DNA from: Hemerocallis citrina
Taxonomy: Eukaryota; Streptophyta; Magnoliopsida; Asparagales; Asphodelaceae
Direction: 5' to 3'
DNA length: 64,000 nt
NCBI GenBank assembly: GCA_017893485.1
Contig: CM030363.1
Span: 178,634,935-178,698,934, forward strand
This document shows, in pieces, positions 47,440 to 59,289 of the stretch (the stretch's first letter is position 1; each line of letters starts with the position of its first letter). The notes beneath the pieces are model-generated. The model saw nothing but the letters and a program-made list of their open reading frames with translations. It was not told the origin of the DNA and ran no database searches. The position numbers and the translations under genes were made by a program.

Positions 47440-48893
47440 TATATAAATATATATATATATATGTATTTGCAGTAGTTCAAGCATCAAGAAATCACTGATT
47501 ATGAGTAGTATATGGTTCAACTTAATCTCAGTATTAATACAAATCAAGATCTAATCGAGACTTCGTAAAAACATCAAAAAAGCAATGTCTGTTGAACCTT
47601 ATCACACCCGAAAACCATACCCAGTTCAAGGTATTCAAACTTGATTCTTTTGATCCCAAAGTCCTCTTTGCAACTTGATTAAACACAATTACAACTAGTT
47701 ATATTAGTTTGTCCATGATTATAAGCATCTACAATAATTTTTCATCAAGTTTTACTCATAAAAAATCTCAACAGATCATATATTTAAAATCAACAGTAAA
47801 AGTATTCATCTTTACTCATCTATATGCCTTACACATCATACAAACTCCTTATACACAATCAAATCAGTAAGAATATGAAATTAAACAACATACCCATGAT
47901 TCCTACTAAGTTCTTAACAATCTCAAGTCATCTATGTAGAACTTTTATTCATCAATTGATTAGTTTCATGAAAAGTTCTGTTTTAATCATCCATCCATCA
48001 ATAAATTCATTATATCATCATACAATCATCCATCATGCATTCTACTAGGCAAATTATCATATATACCATGCATACAACAACAAGAAATCAAACATATGTC
48101 ACTCACCTTTTTGAAGAATCAACCGAAGATAATAAAGAATAAGAAAAGTCCTTCCTTTCGCAAAATCCAAGATCCTCGCTTCGAAAATCCAAGAAAACCA
48201 ATAGTAAATTAATCTTTTTCCTTTTTTTTTTGCAGAGGTGGGGGACGGATATAGTTGCCTTAATATAGGCCGAAATCTGGGGTTCTAAGGGTTTTGAGAA
48301 GATTTTACAAAATAATCCTTTAGATTATATCTTTACATATATGAATCCTTTATACTAGGAAATTATATTAACCGATTTAATTGGGATTAAAAATTAAAAT
48401 ATTCTCTCCAAGATCTAGCCGGCATCAGTATCAAGTCCAGATAATAAAATTGTAAATTTTTGTGCCTATAAGTGGCAATTTTGCAAAAAAGACCATTCTT
48501 TAATAAGTGAGCAAAATAATCCAAATCTATTCAAAAAAAATTTAAAATCACTACTTATGAGTTGGCTAGCCATCATGCTTAGCCCATAAAACCGAAAATC
48601 TAGAGTTTTTACCCAAAGTGGTAATTTTGCACAAAAGCCCATCTTTTTGTAATATTTGCAAATATGCCAAATAAATATCAGAAAAATACAGAAAATTCAT
48701 AAATAATAAATTTTAATAAATTTTAGGTTTTTCTTCAAAATAATTTCTGACTTTGAGTTTCCCAAGAAAACATTTGCAAATGTCCTGCACGTGCAAAAAG
48801 AAAAATTTCAGAAAATGTTTATTAAATCACCAAAAATCACTTTAATTCATTTATTAATCTCAAAAACATTATTTAAAATTATATGGTGTTACA
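47440..48893 (-). mobile_element. 3' LTR of Tekay element, proximal segment
   Basis: Collinear with 53590-54999 of the intact LTR. It ends at GGTGTTACA, that is TGTAACACC on the minus strand, the LTR 5' terminus. Pieces such as 47824-48048 are open in both LTRs and are shadows. Confidence 0.88.
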
Positions 48894-49066
48894 TCACTTG
48901 TAGTACCCTGAATGAATCTCTTGTAGTACCCAGCCAAACCCAAGAAACTCCTGACCTCCTTTACTATCGTTGGCTTGGGCCAATTCTTCATTGCTTCAAC
49001 CTTCTTAGGGTCGGTGGCCACTCCCTCCTTATAAGGGATATGACCAAGGAAAGCTACCTCAAACTT
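48894..49066 (-). pseudogene. Truncated end of Tekay pol (after RT)
   Basis: On the minus strand the sequence continues from RT into the conserved connection region (VRSFLGLAGYYKRF) and then meets the 3' LTR after a second copy of GGGTACTACAAG. RNase H, integrase and polypurine tract are absent. Confidence 0.75.
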
Positions 49067-49861
49067 TCAAAACTCACACTTCGACAGCTTGGCTGTACAA
49101 GTTATGCTTCTGTAACTCTTTAATACCTCTGCCAAGTGCTTAGAGTGCTCTTCCTCCGACTTCGAATATACCAGAATATCATCAATGAACACCACCATGA
49201 AGGAATCAATAAATGGCCGCAAAATCCGATTCATCATGTCTATGAACACTGTCGGCACATTCATCACTCCAAATGGCATCACCAAAAACTCATAGAGCCC
49301 AGGACGAGTTCTGGAAGCTGTCTTGCTTACATCTTTCTCCTTAACTTGGACCTGATGATACCCTAACAGTAGATCAATCTTCAAAAATACAACTGCTCCC
49401 CGAAGTGTATCAAACAGATCATCAATCCATAGTAGCGGATACTTGTTCTGAATAGTCACCCTGTTCAACTCTCGGTTGTCAATGCACATCCTCATTGACC
49501 CTTCCTTCTTCTTTACTAACAATACTGGCGCACCCCATGGCGAAGTACTCGGCCTGATAAACCCCTTACCAAGCAATTCCTCAATTTGCTTCTTAACTTC
49601 ATCCTGCTCCACAGGTGCCATCTTGTACGGAGCCTTAGAAATCGGAGCACTTCCCGGCTGAACATTGATGCAAAACTCAACATCTCGTTGCGGCGGCAAC
49701 CCTGGAAAATCCTCCAAGAGTACCATAGGAAAGTCCCTGACAACTAGAATGCTTCTGACTTCATCAGGAATCACTAACTTAGATACCATTGTAGCCACTT
49801 TTGGGTTCTTCTTCTTCTCCTGAAAAGTCACTGCGGGACCTCCTGGGGCTTTCACCAACAC
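49067..49861 (-). pseudogene. Tekay-type reverse transcriptase
   Basis: Open for 264 residues. Contains LPPQRDVEF, the [14 protein letters not shown] block, the finger motif [23 protein letters not shown] and the catalytic FIDD in [12 protein letters not shown]. The best lineage match by eye is Tekay (Del). It is preceded by protease in a neighbouring frame with a stop between them, and downstream pol is missing, so the polyprotein is broken. Confidence 0.88.
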
Positions 49862-50196
49862 TTATTTCCTCTTGCATTCAATTGTGGCATCATATATTGC
49901 CATCCAATCAATGCCCACGATCACATCCACACCCATGACTTGCATTTCAATGAGATCAATGCTAAATAATCTCTCACCTCAATATCACAGTCCTCGTAAT
50001 ATCGATCAGCAATCAGTTCCTCTCCTGATGGTGTTGCCACCAACAAGACTCTGCCTGGAAATACCTTAGGTTCCACACCTAAAACTTTAGCAAAATTGGG
50101 CGACACAAATGTATGCAAAGAACAAGTATCAAATAAAATTTTTGCTTTTATTCCATTAATTAAGACAAATCCTGTTACATGAAGAACGATACTCAA
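49862..50196 (-). pseudogene. Tekay-type protease
   Basis: Contains the aspartic-protease segment ILFDTCSLHTFVS; most relatives have DSG or DTG, so the residue after Asp-Thr is changed to Cys. The frame shifts near 49950 before the IVGIDW-type C-terminal motif. It lies between Gag and RT. Confidence 0.8.
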
Positions 50197-50300
50197 ATCT
50201 CCAATTTATTCTTAACAAATTTTTACTTAATATATCAAATAAATGAATTTAAAACTCTTGCATACCCTAGATCACATGCTCTGAGTTACCCTGCATCCTC

Positions 50301-51311
50301 CTAGTTAATGCGAACACTCGCTCCCCATCTATGAAATTTGCTCCCATCCGCACCATCCTTCTTAAGTTGCGGGCAGAACAGCTTAGTATGCCCCTCTCGC
50401 CCACACTGGAAACAAGTCTGCTTTTCCAGTTTAGGACATGCTGACCTGAAGTGACCTGCCTCCTTACAGTAGTAACAAGTCACCTCTTGAGCTGCGGGTG
50501 CCTTCTGCTCTGGCTTACTAAACCTGCCTTGCTTTACTGGGAACTTCTTCCCACCCTGACCTACTGATGATGGCCTCTTGTTCCTATTCCAAGTCTCCTG
50601 CTTCTTCTGGAACTGGTCCATATCTTCTTCCGTCATAGCTGCTTTTCTGACCAGCCTATCAAACCTTCTGATCCCAACGGTATCATCCGAAGACCTCAAA
50701 TTCGGCCTCAAGTCCTGCTCGAATTTCTTGGCCTTCTTCTCTTCATCAACTATCAGCTCTGGTGCATACCTCAACAGCAGGGAAAACTTAGTCTCATATT
50801 CGTGCACAATGTAGATTCAAGAATTCCGTTGCCTTCTTCTCTTGAACATTCAGAGGAAAGAAATGATTCTTGAACTCCCCAGAAAAGCTTCCCAAGTCAC
50901 CTGTTCATTCCAAAAGGTCCTTTTCACTGAATGCCACCATATGTCAGCATCCTTCTCTAACTGCACTGTAGCCAACTTCACCTTATTGGTCGCTGGGATT
51001 TCCAAAACCTAGAAGACCATCTCCATCTGTCTAATCCAATTAACAGCCTCATTTGGATCAGACTGCCCTTCAAAAACAGGCAGCTTCATCTGCTTGAAGG
51101 ACTCAACCTGCTTAATTGGATCAACATTAACAAGCACTGGTCCAGCCCATTGATTCTGATTCCAATTCAGATTTTGTGCCATGTTGGCTGCCATGAACGT
51201 GTTCAAGGTCTGATACACTCTGGCAATCTCAGTCTCAAAATCAAGTCCAACCCCATGGGAATGCTTAGCCCCATCACCATTTCCACCATTCCTGGTCCTA
51301 GGTCCAGCCAT
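50301..51311 (-). pseudogene. Tekay-type gag
   Basis: The ATG at 51311 starts the frame, which reaches a stop near 51009. More stops and frame changes follow through 50810, then 50807-50301 is open. The C-terminus has two CCHC knuckles: CYYCKEAGHFRSAC and CFQCGREGHTKLFC. The order Gag (two knuckles), protease, RT fits Tekay. Confidence 0.85.
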
Positions 51312-51534
51312 TATACAGAATACTGCAAAATGAGGGAAAAGTTAGAGCATCACAACACAATTCACATTCACATCAATAGCCCATGGCAAAAACCTCAGTC
51401 ATACCCCAAACCATCTCATCTTGTTTTAATTCTATGTGATACTCACACTCTAATGTCCACACCTAGGTACTCACTCTCTAGTGTCCACACAAAGGTTTAT
51501 TTATATACCATGTTTATTATTACTATTGAAGTAT

Positions 51535-51546
51535 GCTCTGATACCA
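51535..51546 (-). other. Primer-binding site of the Tekay element
   Basis: On the minus strand TGGTATCAGAGC lies five bases from the 5' LTR. It is complementary to initiator tRNA-Met, the usual chromovirus primer. Confidence 0.93.
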
Positions 51547-51551
51547 AGCTC

Positions 51552-53435
51552 TATAGCACCCCGAATTTCCAATATAATAAACTCAGAAATACGTGGCACA
51601 ATTTCCAGCATCTACTTCAATGTAATAGTAAACATAGCCAAAACACAGAATAAATTTTTTCAACTTTTATTACATCAATTCTATACATAGAACAACGAAA
51701 AAACTAAACACCTTGAATTACATTTCCTTTCTTTTACAACACAATCTTTTACAATTGGCATAAGCCACATTATCATTATACCACATGCATCTAAATCCCA
51801 AGCTAACATGTACTTACCTATAAAATATGAGGCTAGAGATAACCGTAACGCCCAAAACTACAAGGGGTCAGCCATAACGGTGTGAGTGACATTAAAAGAA
51901 ATGCAACATAAATAAAACATAAAGAATAAATTCATAATCAACACATACCAACAGTAGTAACGAATCGAATATTAAATAACAATAATTAAAGCAAGAAAAC
52001 ATCAAGTGAAACTAGACTAAGTGTCAAGTGTAGGAAAATAGAAAACAAACATGCATAAAACCAAGTCAGTAAAACACAAATGCAATATAATAACTCTCTA
52101 ATGCATACTTGTTGGATTCTATGCATTCCATACTACATAGGTTCGGTGCAAGCACTTATCGTTCTCCACTTTATAGGGTTAAATCTCTCGTTATGCAACT
52201 AATCCTACTACGATGACTACTACGAGATTTAGATAAACTGTCAGTATCTATCCCATGCCCCGATAATTTCGGAGGTCAATCTCTATCCACAGATAATTTC
52301 GGAGACTATTTCACTCAAACCTGAAAATCTTTGAGAATACCCCACACCGCAAGTTATGGCACCTCATCACACGAATACTCCATAAGCGTCACCTCGGCCC
52401 CGATAATTCCGGAGATCAATCCCACACCGCAGGTAATTCCGAAGACTATTTCACTCACACCTCAATAATTCCAGGGATAATCCCACACCGCAGACCATAC
52501 TGAGGTCAATAACTCATGTTTACACTCATTATATCATATCACCATCTAGTGTCCTTATCTGATTAAGTTAATTAATTAATTACAAATCTCCTAGAGTTGC
52601 TGTACCCTACCGGACTTAACTCAACTAATCAAAAACAAGACCACAACTGGCCAAACCACAAAATCTCAACTACCGGTAACTATGGTCCCACTCACCCTCT
52701 AGAGACTCACAACTCAACTATCAACATCAAACCTTTCAGTAAAACTCTCAATTCCATTATCAATTCGCTCATATTAAGGAAACTTCTTAAAAATCAACAA
52801 ATCCAAATCCATCTGAATACTCACAATTTCCAGAACTGAAATGAGATATTAAATCCACTAATTAACTGAGTTTCATATTTGAAGTCGTAGAAAAATCACA
52901 AAACACTCATATCTTTAAATCTATATAAATTTCGTTTCTAAAAGTTATAGAAATTCAAATTTAAAATCTATTATAATCAAAATATAACTCTCTGTAAATT
53001 ATAGTAATCTACAGTAAGACTTCATTTAAAATAGTAGGTCGATAATCCATAAGTTCGAAGAAATAATCGTTCAAGAAAAATAGCAAAAACTCAACAAAAC
53101 ACTCAGCCAAACAGCTGACGGTCGACTGTCAAAAAAGTTCAAATAAAGGAAATTTTCAAGCTAAATTCCCAAATTTAAACAATGTCGGTCAACTGCCACT
53201 TTTAGTTCAAAAAGTGTTCGGTCGACCGTCAAGTGCTACTTAACAAGTTTTGAACAATTGTGCACATTTCGACTAATACTTTAAATAAAATCTTTAAAAC
53301 ATGAATTTGTAAGTTAAAAAACCTTGAGATGATCAAATACAACCTGTCTAATATACTGGTGTTCATAAATCTTATCAAAATCTCATCGAAGTCATAAAAC
53401 ATTAAATTTTAATCAAACTTTCTTCACAACAGTAA

Positions 53436-53481
<46 letters not shown>

Positions 53482-53526
53482 AACTTTCTTTCTTCACAAA
53501 TATACAAACTTTCTTCACAACAGTAA

Positions 53527-53591
<65 letters not shown>

Positions 53592-54999
53592 TATGCAGTA
53601 GTTCAAGCATCAAGAAATCACTGATTATGAGTAGTATATGGTTCAGTTTAATCTCAGTATCAATACAAATCAAGATCTAATCGAAACTTCACAAAAACAT
53701 CAAAAAAACAATGTCGGCTAAACCCTATCATACCCGAAAACCATACCTTGTTCAAGGTATTCAAAATTGATTCTTTTGATCCCAAAATCCTCTTTGCAAC
53801 TTGATTAAACACAATCACAACTAGTTCTATTAGTTTGTCCATGATTATAAGCATCTACAACAATTTTTCATCAAGTTTTACTCATCAAAAATCTTAACAG
53901 ATCATATATTTAAAATCAACAGTAAAAGTATTCATCTTTACTCATCTATATGCCTTACACATCATACAAACTCCTTATACACAATCAAATCAGTAAGAAT
54001 ATGAAATTAAACAACATACCCATAATTCCTACTAAGTTCTTAACAATCTCAAGTCATCTATATAGAACTTTTGTTCATCAATTGCTTAGTTTCATGAAAA
54101 GTTCTATTTTTAAACATCCATCCATCAATAAATTCATTATATCATCATACAATCATCCATCATGCATTCTACTAGGCAAATCATCATATATAACATGAAT
54201 ACAATAACAAGAAATCAAACATATATCACTCACCTTTTTGAAGAATCAACCGAAGATAATAAAGAATAAAAAAGTTCTTCCTTTTGCAAAATCCAAGATC
54301 CTCGTTTCAAAACTCCAAGAAAAAACCAATAGTAAATTAATCTTTTGTTTTTGCAGGGGAGGGGGACGACTGTAGTAGCCTTAATATAGGCCGAAATATG
54401 GGGTTCTAGGGCTTTTGAGAAGATTTTACAAATATTCCTTTAGATTATATCTTTACATATATGAATCCTTTATACTAGGAAATTAGATTAACCAATTTAA
54501 TTGGGATTAAAAATCAAAATATTCTCTCCAGACCTGGCCGGCATTAGTATCAAGTCCAGAAAATAAAATTGTAAATTTTTGTGCCTATAAGTGGTAATTT
54601 TGCAAAAAGACCTTTCTTTAATAAATTAGCAAAATAATCCAAATATATTAGAAAATTTTTTAAAATATTTACCTCTGAGTTGGCTAGCCATCATGCTCAG
54701 CCCATAAAACTGAAAATCTGGAGTTTTTACCCAAAGTGGTAATTTTGCACAAAAACCCCGCCTTTTATAATATTTGCAAATATGTCAAATAAACATAAGA
54801 AAAATCCAAAAAATTCATAAATAATAACTTTTATTAAATGTTAGGTTTTTTCCAAAATAATTTCTGACTTTGATTTTCCCAAGAAAACATTTGCACGTGC
54901 AAAAAGAAAAATTTCAGAAAATGTTTATTAAATCACCAAAAATCACTCTAACTCATTTATTAATCTCGAAAATATTATTTAAAATTCTAGGGTGTTCCA
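51552..54999 (-). mobile_element. Tekay element 5' LTR, uninterrupted
   Basis: 3448 bp. On the minus strand it starts TGGAACACC and ends GGGGTGCTATA; the final CA has become TA compared with the other LTR (GGGGCGCTACA). It contains two (TA)n tracts (53438-53480 and 53531-53588) separated by a duplicated ACAAACTTTCTT segment. CCTATATTAA at 54390-54381 is a possible TATA box. Confidence 0.88.
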
Positions 55000-55004
55000 A
55001 AGAG
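55000..55004. repeat. Target-site duplication, right (AAGAG)
   Basis: Pairs with 7051-7055 and closes the nest. Confidence 0.9.
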
Positions 55005-57231
55005 TTTTGGTGATAAGGGTTTTGAAATTGACGGAAGGGGACGGATGGGGGTAATCGGGATAAGGGTGAGAAGCGCAGTCAGGGTCATCGGTGGTCGGCG
55101 AGGGCGTCCATGGGGGGTTTTCCGGGGGGGGGGGGGGTTGGAGGAGAGTGGCTTTGGTGTTGGGATTTCGGAAGAAGAATAGAGGGCAACGAAGAGGAGT
55201 TTCGGTGTAGGATTTTGGGAGTCAACAACGAAGAAGTAGAAGCAGACGAAGAGAGAGAAAGAAGAGTGGGTTTGGGTTTGGTGCGTATAAGTAGAGAAAA
55301 ATTGTATATTTTAATGGCGGCTGTAAAGATGAAGGTGAGATCTAGGATTTCTCACAAACCCTAAATTTCTTAGAATATCTTACAAACCCTAATTATTTCT
55401 TATGCTATCACACACATAAGAAAAGATTGCAGGGTAATAACTCAACATAATAATTTTTTTAATCAATAATAGCAAAATGTTTCTTATTAATCTAGAGGCA
55501 TATTTATCAAAATTGGTTGGGAACTATTCACCTCCAACTCAGAATATGGAAAAATGGCCAACGACTGCAGCTCATTTTTGGCCAAATTTTGTATTTTTTG
55601 AAAAATTGCACAACGGCTACAGATGCTTTAATCCATAGATGTTAAACTTTGTGATATCACTAAGTAATGAGTATCCAGTGTCCAGATAAACAAACAAGAC
55701 TAAGTATGCTATGATTCAACTACCATGGATTTGTTTTTTCTCTCAACTGGAACATAAGCTCATCCATTTCTACTTCCTTCTCCTAATTTCCCTAACTTCT
55801 ACACCACAAACAAACAAAGATCCATTTTTTCTATACAAGAACTACTCCTAACTCCAAACAAATTACAGATCTAACCACTAAAAATCTCATTTTTGCACTA
55901 AAACATTAATCTAAAATTAATCAAAGATTGAATCTTTATTTACACAGATCTCACTACAAGCAAAATCCAACTAGGAAAAGATTAAAATAAAACCACCAAC
56001 CTTTGCAATTCAGCAAAAAAATTCCCTATTTTGGCTGAAAAATCAAGCATTAGAATTCAGGAAAAAATTCAAGAAAAATCAATAAGTATGAATCTTTTGC
56101 CAGAATATGGATTGGAACTGATAAAAGATCACTCCTTGCATTCCAAGTCTCTCTCTGTCTCTCTCTTTCTTTATCTTCTCTTGATTGTGGGATTGAAAAA
56201 ATGTCCAAAACGTGCTCGTGCTGTCGTCCAGATCAGGATCATGATCGAGTTCGGTATTGGGGGAGATGGAGTCCCAAGCATAAACTTTTTTTTTGGTGAG
56301 GAGATGGATTTCGGGATTGGGTGAGGAGAAGAAGAGGAGGAAGGGGTTGGGATTGGGATTGAGATGGAAACTTTTTTTTCTGAGTTTTTTTTAAACTTTA
56401 CCCATTAAAATAGTCTAGGAGTTTTTAGGCATAAATATAACGACGTCAGTGGCTCCTAACGGAAAATAATAGGGTTTTCTGCCAAAAAAAACTGAGTAGG
56501 GTTTTCTGCCAAAGGAGTAAAATTCGGTAGGGTTAACTGAAATTTAGCCTTACATATATTTAAAAAACCTATCTGAATAATCGGATCTGACAAACTATCA
56601 AAGAGAACAAAGAGGATCAAAAATTCAATTGAAGTTGCTGGTTCTGGCTAAATTGTTGTCGAGCGCAGACCACCTTGTACGCCATCGAATTAGAAGCATT
56701 TGTTTGCCGGTGGTCGTGTTTATGATGCAGGATGGAGGAAGACTAAACAGGAATGTAGAAAAACTAAATAAGTATGATCTAGCAAGTGTTATGACAACCG
56801 AACCAGACCGGTCGGTCGAACCTGGTTCGACCAGAACTGGACCATTAACTTGTCTGGTAACACAGTAAATTGCTTCTATATTAAAACTAACCGCCCGAAC
56901 TAGGTTTTAGTTGAATATGTTGGTTCAACTTTTTCATTCTTTCTTCTGAAATAAATAAAAACAAAGATAGGGGGTTTCGAACCATGGTTCTCCCAAAAAT
57001 AGTAGCTAATATGCCAATTTTTTATTATGTTATAATAACGTAAACTATTTATATGAACATGTACTCAAATACAATAAACCCTCCCTTGTATTGAATCCGG
57101 TACAACCGACATTGAGCCATGTTGAACTGCTAGAAAATCAAACCAACCATCTCTTCTTTCTGATGGTCGGTTCGATTCTTAGTGCATATGTAGTCGTTCA
57201 AACATAAAATTTGGGTATTTTTCATTTATAA
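55005..57231. other. Flank right of the nest, no supported gene
   Basis: Positions 55005-55360 are G-rich, with a run of 13 G near 55126-55138. A plus-strand open frame 55110-55364 spans that run but shows no domain. 56031-56324 is another small frame without support. Positions 56780-56870 contain self-complementary GGTCGGTCGAACCTGG-type sequence and 57100-57180 a related GGTTCGATTC segment, which may be remnants of an old repeat. I call no gene. Confidence 0.45.
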
Positions 57232-58395
57232 GAGCATTTTTAGTCGGTGGCTACTTTCCCAAATTTTGTAAAATTTGGGGGAAAAAGTCACACAGTCATT
57301 GGCCAAATACAAAATTTAGGGTCGGCTAGGAACAATGATCTGCTATATTTGAAAGGAGAAATGGGAATTTGCAAAATATAGCTGACGAAAGATCATCTTG
57401 AAAGATGATATTTCTTCTCTACTACTTTTTTATAGTCTATCGTTTCCCGTCCGAATTATTTTTTTTATTTTGTCGGACAGTAAATGATTTTCGTTCATGA
57501 GATTTCTTTTTAAATTAAGATGAGGAAATTATATGGAATTAGGCCTATAGAAAAATTATGATTTAATTAAGATTAAACTAAGATTTAAGATTAAATTAAG
57601 ATTTAATTAGGATTAAATTAAGAAATAATTTGGATTTAATTGAAAAAATTCCCTGACAAGAAAGGATATTCCGCCCGTAATTTAAAATTAGAAAAGAAAA
57701 TCCTCGGACGGGAAATGATTTCCCGTCTGTTAGTTCTTTATTAGAAAAAAAAATCAATGGACGGCAAATGATTCCTCATCTGACACATTTATAATATATA
57801 TATATATATATATATATTGTGGGATGAGACATCATCTATAGTCCGTCGACTTTTTAAATTCAAAACCCAAATTTTGAGATTCAACGACTAGAAATGCTCT
57901 AAATAGAAAATTTGGGTTAGAGCTGTAGTCGTTTTAACCCAAAATTTGAGATTTGATTTTAGAAAATAAACGGACAGTAGATGAAGTATCGTCGAACCGA
58001 ATTTAATATAAAAAAAAAGTCTCGGACGAGGAATGATTTCCTGTCCGATGAATTTTTATTTTTATTTTTAAAAACCAGGGACGGGATATCATATCTCATC
58101 TGGACTTTTTTTAAAAGAAAAAAAGTTGTCGGACGGGAAATGGTTTCCCGTCTTATCAACTTTTTTATAAAATTTGATCAGACGAGAAATCATTTCCCGT
58201 CCGACAGATTTTTAATAAAACAAAAAGTAGAGACGAAATATCATCTTTTGTCCGATACTTTTTTGGGATAAAAAGTTGAACGACGGATGATCTTTCATTA
58301 GCTATATTTTGCAAATTACTATTTCTCCTCCCAAATATAGCCGACTATTGTTCTTATTAAACCCATAATTTGGGTATTTGGCCAACAACTGCGAT
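57232..58395. mobile_element. Composite TIR/foldback-like element with internal palindrome array
   Basis: Two overlapping inverted-repeat systems are visible. GAGCATTTTTAGTCGG at about 57234 pairs with CGACTAGAAATGCTC at about 57880, each flanked by TAA. A longer arm, 57310-57400, pairs imperfectly with 58270-58390 over about 100 bases. Between them lies the palindrome array annotated separately. The TAA flanks suggest a PIF/Harbinger-type MITE for the first pair; the relation of the second pair is unclear. No transposase. Confidence 0.55.
57441..58290. repeat. Array of about ten palindromes, roughly 50 bp period
   Basis: Copies of an odd-centred palindrome with arms TCGGACGGGAAAT and ATTTCCCGTCCGA around one base occur at about 57473, 57704, 57758, 57971, 58022, 58077, 58129, 58178, 58228 and 58278, with a half copy at 57441. 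In runs the spacing is 49-55 bases. The linkers are A- or T-rich. The best copies (57704, 58129) are nearly perfect. AT-rich segments at 57500-57700 and 57786-57960 break the array. Confidence 0.8.
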
Positions 58396-58408
58396 ATTTT
58401 TTTTTTCA

Positions 58409-58966
58409 ATGACGTCCTTTTCATTCTCCACTCACCACCACCACCACCACTTGCCAGAATCACTTATCGGATTCGGATCTGACCCCGATTCTGAACCCAA
58501 ACCAGAAGGGCGTTATGATCCGAATCCAAACGGAGCATATCCTCCTCACATAAAATCTAATTACTACCCGGATCTGCATTTTTCATACATTAATTACTCT
58601 CTGGATTCGCGATTCTCGGAGTACCAGAACCCTAGTTACTACCCGGATCGGCATTTTATGGACCACACTAGTTTTTACTATATAAGGAAAGCATCCACCT
58701 ACTATGTGGATCGGAACACCGGAGGCTTTGTATACCCTAATGCAAGCTCTGCAGTGCTTGTCACCATTGGCATTGGTGCCGATGAAGAAGCGCAAGCTCC
58801 AACTCAAGCTTTATGTTGGAAGATGAGATTAGTTGTGTATCAGTCCCTGAATGTGATGTTTCAGTCCCTTAGTGAATGTTTTTCTTTGGGGGGTTTATTT
58901 GTTAAAATGCTTGTAATCTTTTCTTTCAGTCACTGTGTTAGATGTACAGGTTATGCACATCCTTAG
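58409..58966 (+). CDS. Unrecognised tyrosine-rich ORF, possibly a gene fragment
   Basis: 185 codons from an ATG just after a T run. The first 15 residues include six His. The middle (about residues 30-115) is rich in Tyr, Pro, Asp and Phe, with the recurring phrase Y-Y-P-D-(L/R)-H-F at three places, so it may be an internal repeat. The C-terminal 60 residues are hydrophobic and Leu/Val/Phe-rich, and the last 10 or so codons overlap the start of a downstream LTR, so the natural C-terminus may have been lost. It matches no family I know. Its composition is less biased than that of the noise frames nearby. It may be a real host gene fragment or chance. Confidence 0.3.
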   Translation: MTSFSFSTHHHHHHLPESLIGFGSDPDSEPKPEGRYDPNPNGAYPPHIKSNYYPDLHFSYINYSLDSRFSEYQNPSYYPDRHFMDHTSFYYIRKASTYYVDRNTGGFVYPNASSAVLVTIGIGADEEAQAPTQALCWKMRLVVYQSLNVMFQSLSECFSLGGLFVKMLVIFSFSHCVRCTGYAHP

Positions 58967-59246
58967 GTGTCTTGATGTAACTGGCTGGGTGATGAGAGTG
59001 ATGGGTCCCATTGTAACTGTCGCTACCTCCTTCTTTAGCTTAGCACATGCACAATATGTAAATAAAGGGTATATAAACCCAACCTGTAACAGAATGAGTA
59101 TGAATGGAATTTCCCATAATTGAATTCTTGTTCATCGTCTTCTTCCTTCTTCCACATCGATCCTTGCTTTGGGTTTGTAGGAGATCGCCATAGTTCGAAG
59201 GCGTCCCATGATCGCCAATTACACCGTCGTTGGACGAATGGGAACA
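58936..59246 (+). mobile_element. Probable 5' LTR of the decayed gypsy element
   Basis: The start is placed at TGTTAGATG and the end at GGGAACA, just before the PBS. The TATA box TATATAAA is at 59070-59077. The 5' boundary is uncertain by a few bases because the second LTR is not in the window. Confidence 0.5.
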
Positions 59247-59247
59247 A

Positions 59248-59259
59248 TGGTATCGGAGC
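59248..59259 (+). other. Primer-binding site (initiator tRNA-Met type)
   Basis: TGGTATCGGAGC, one mismatch to the canonical TGGTATCAGAGC, one base after the LTR end. Confidence 0.8.
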
Positions 59260-59289
59260 TCGATTACGATCCAACAAGAAGCCGAGAAT

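Noticed and set aside
55110..55364. Small Gly/Arg/Glu-rich ORF
   Set aside because: Spans a G homopolymer and has no recognisable domain.
56950..57000. GGTTTCGAACC resembling a tRNA/SINE B box
   Set aside because: No A box at proper distance and no tRNA-like fold; too short to call.
57441..58290. Palindrome array considered as a CRISPR or bacterial REP array
   Set aside because: Eukaryotic context, variable arms, AT-rich linkers of similar sequence and enclosing TIRs argue for a transposon-derived array.
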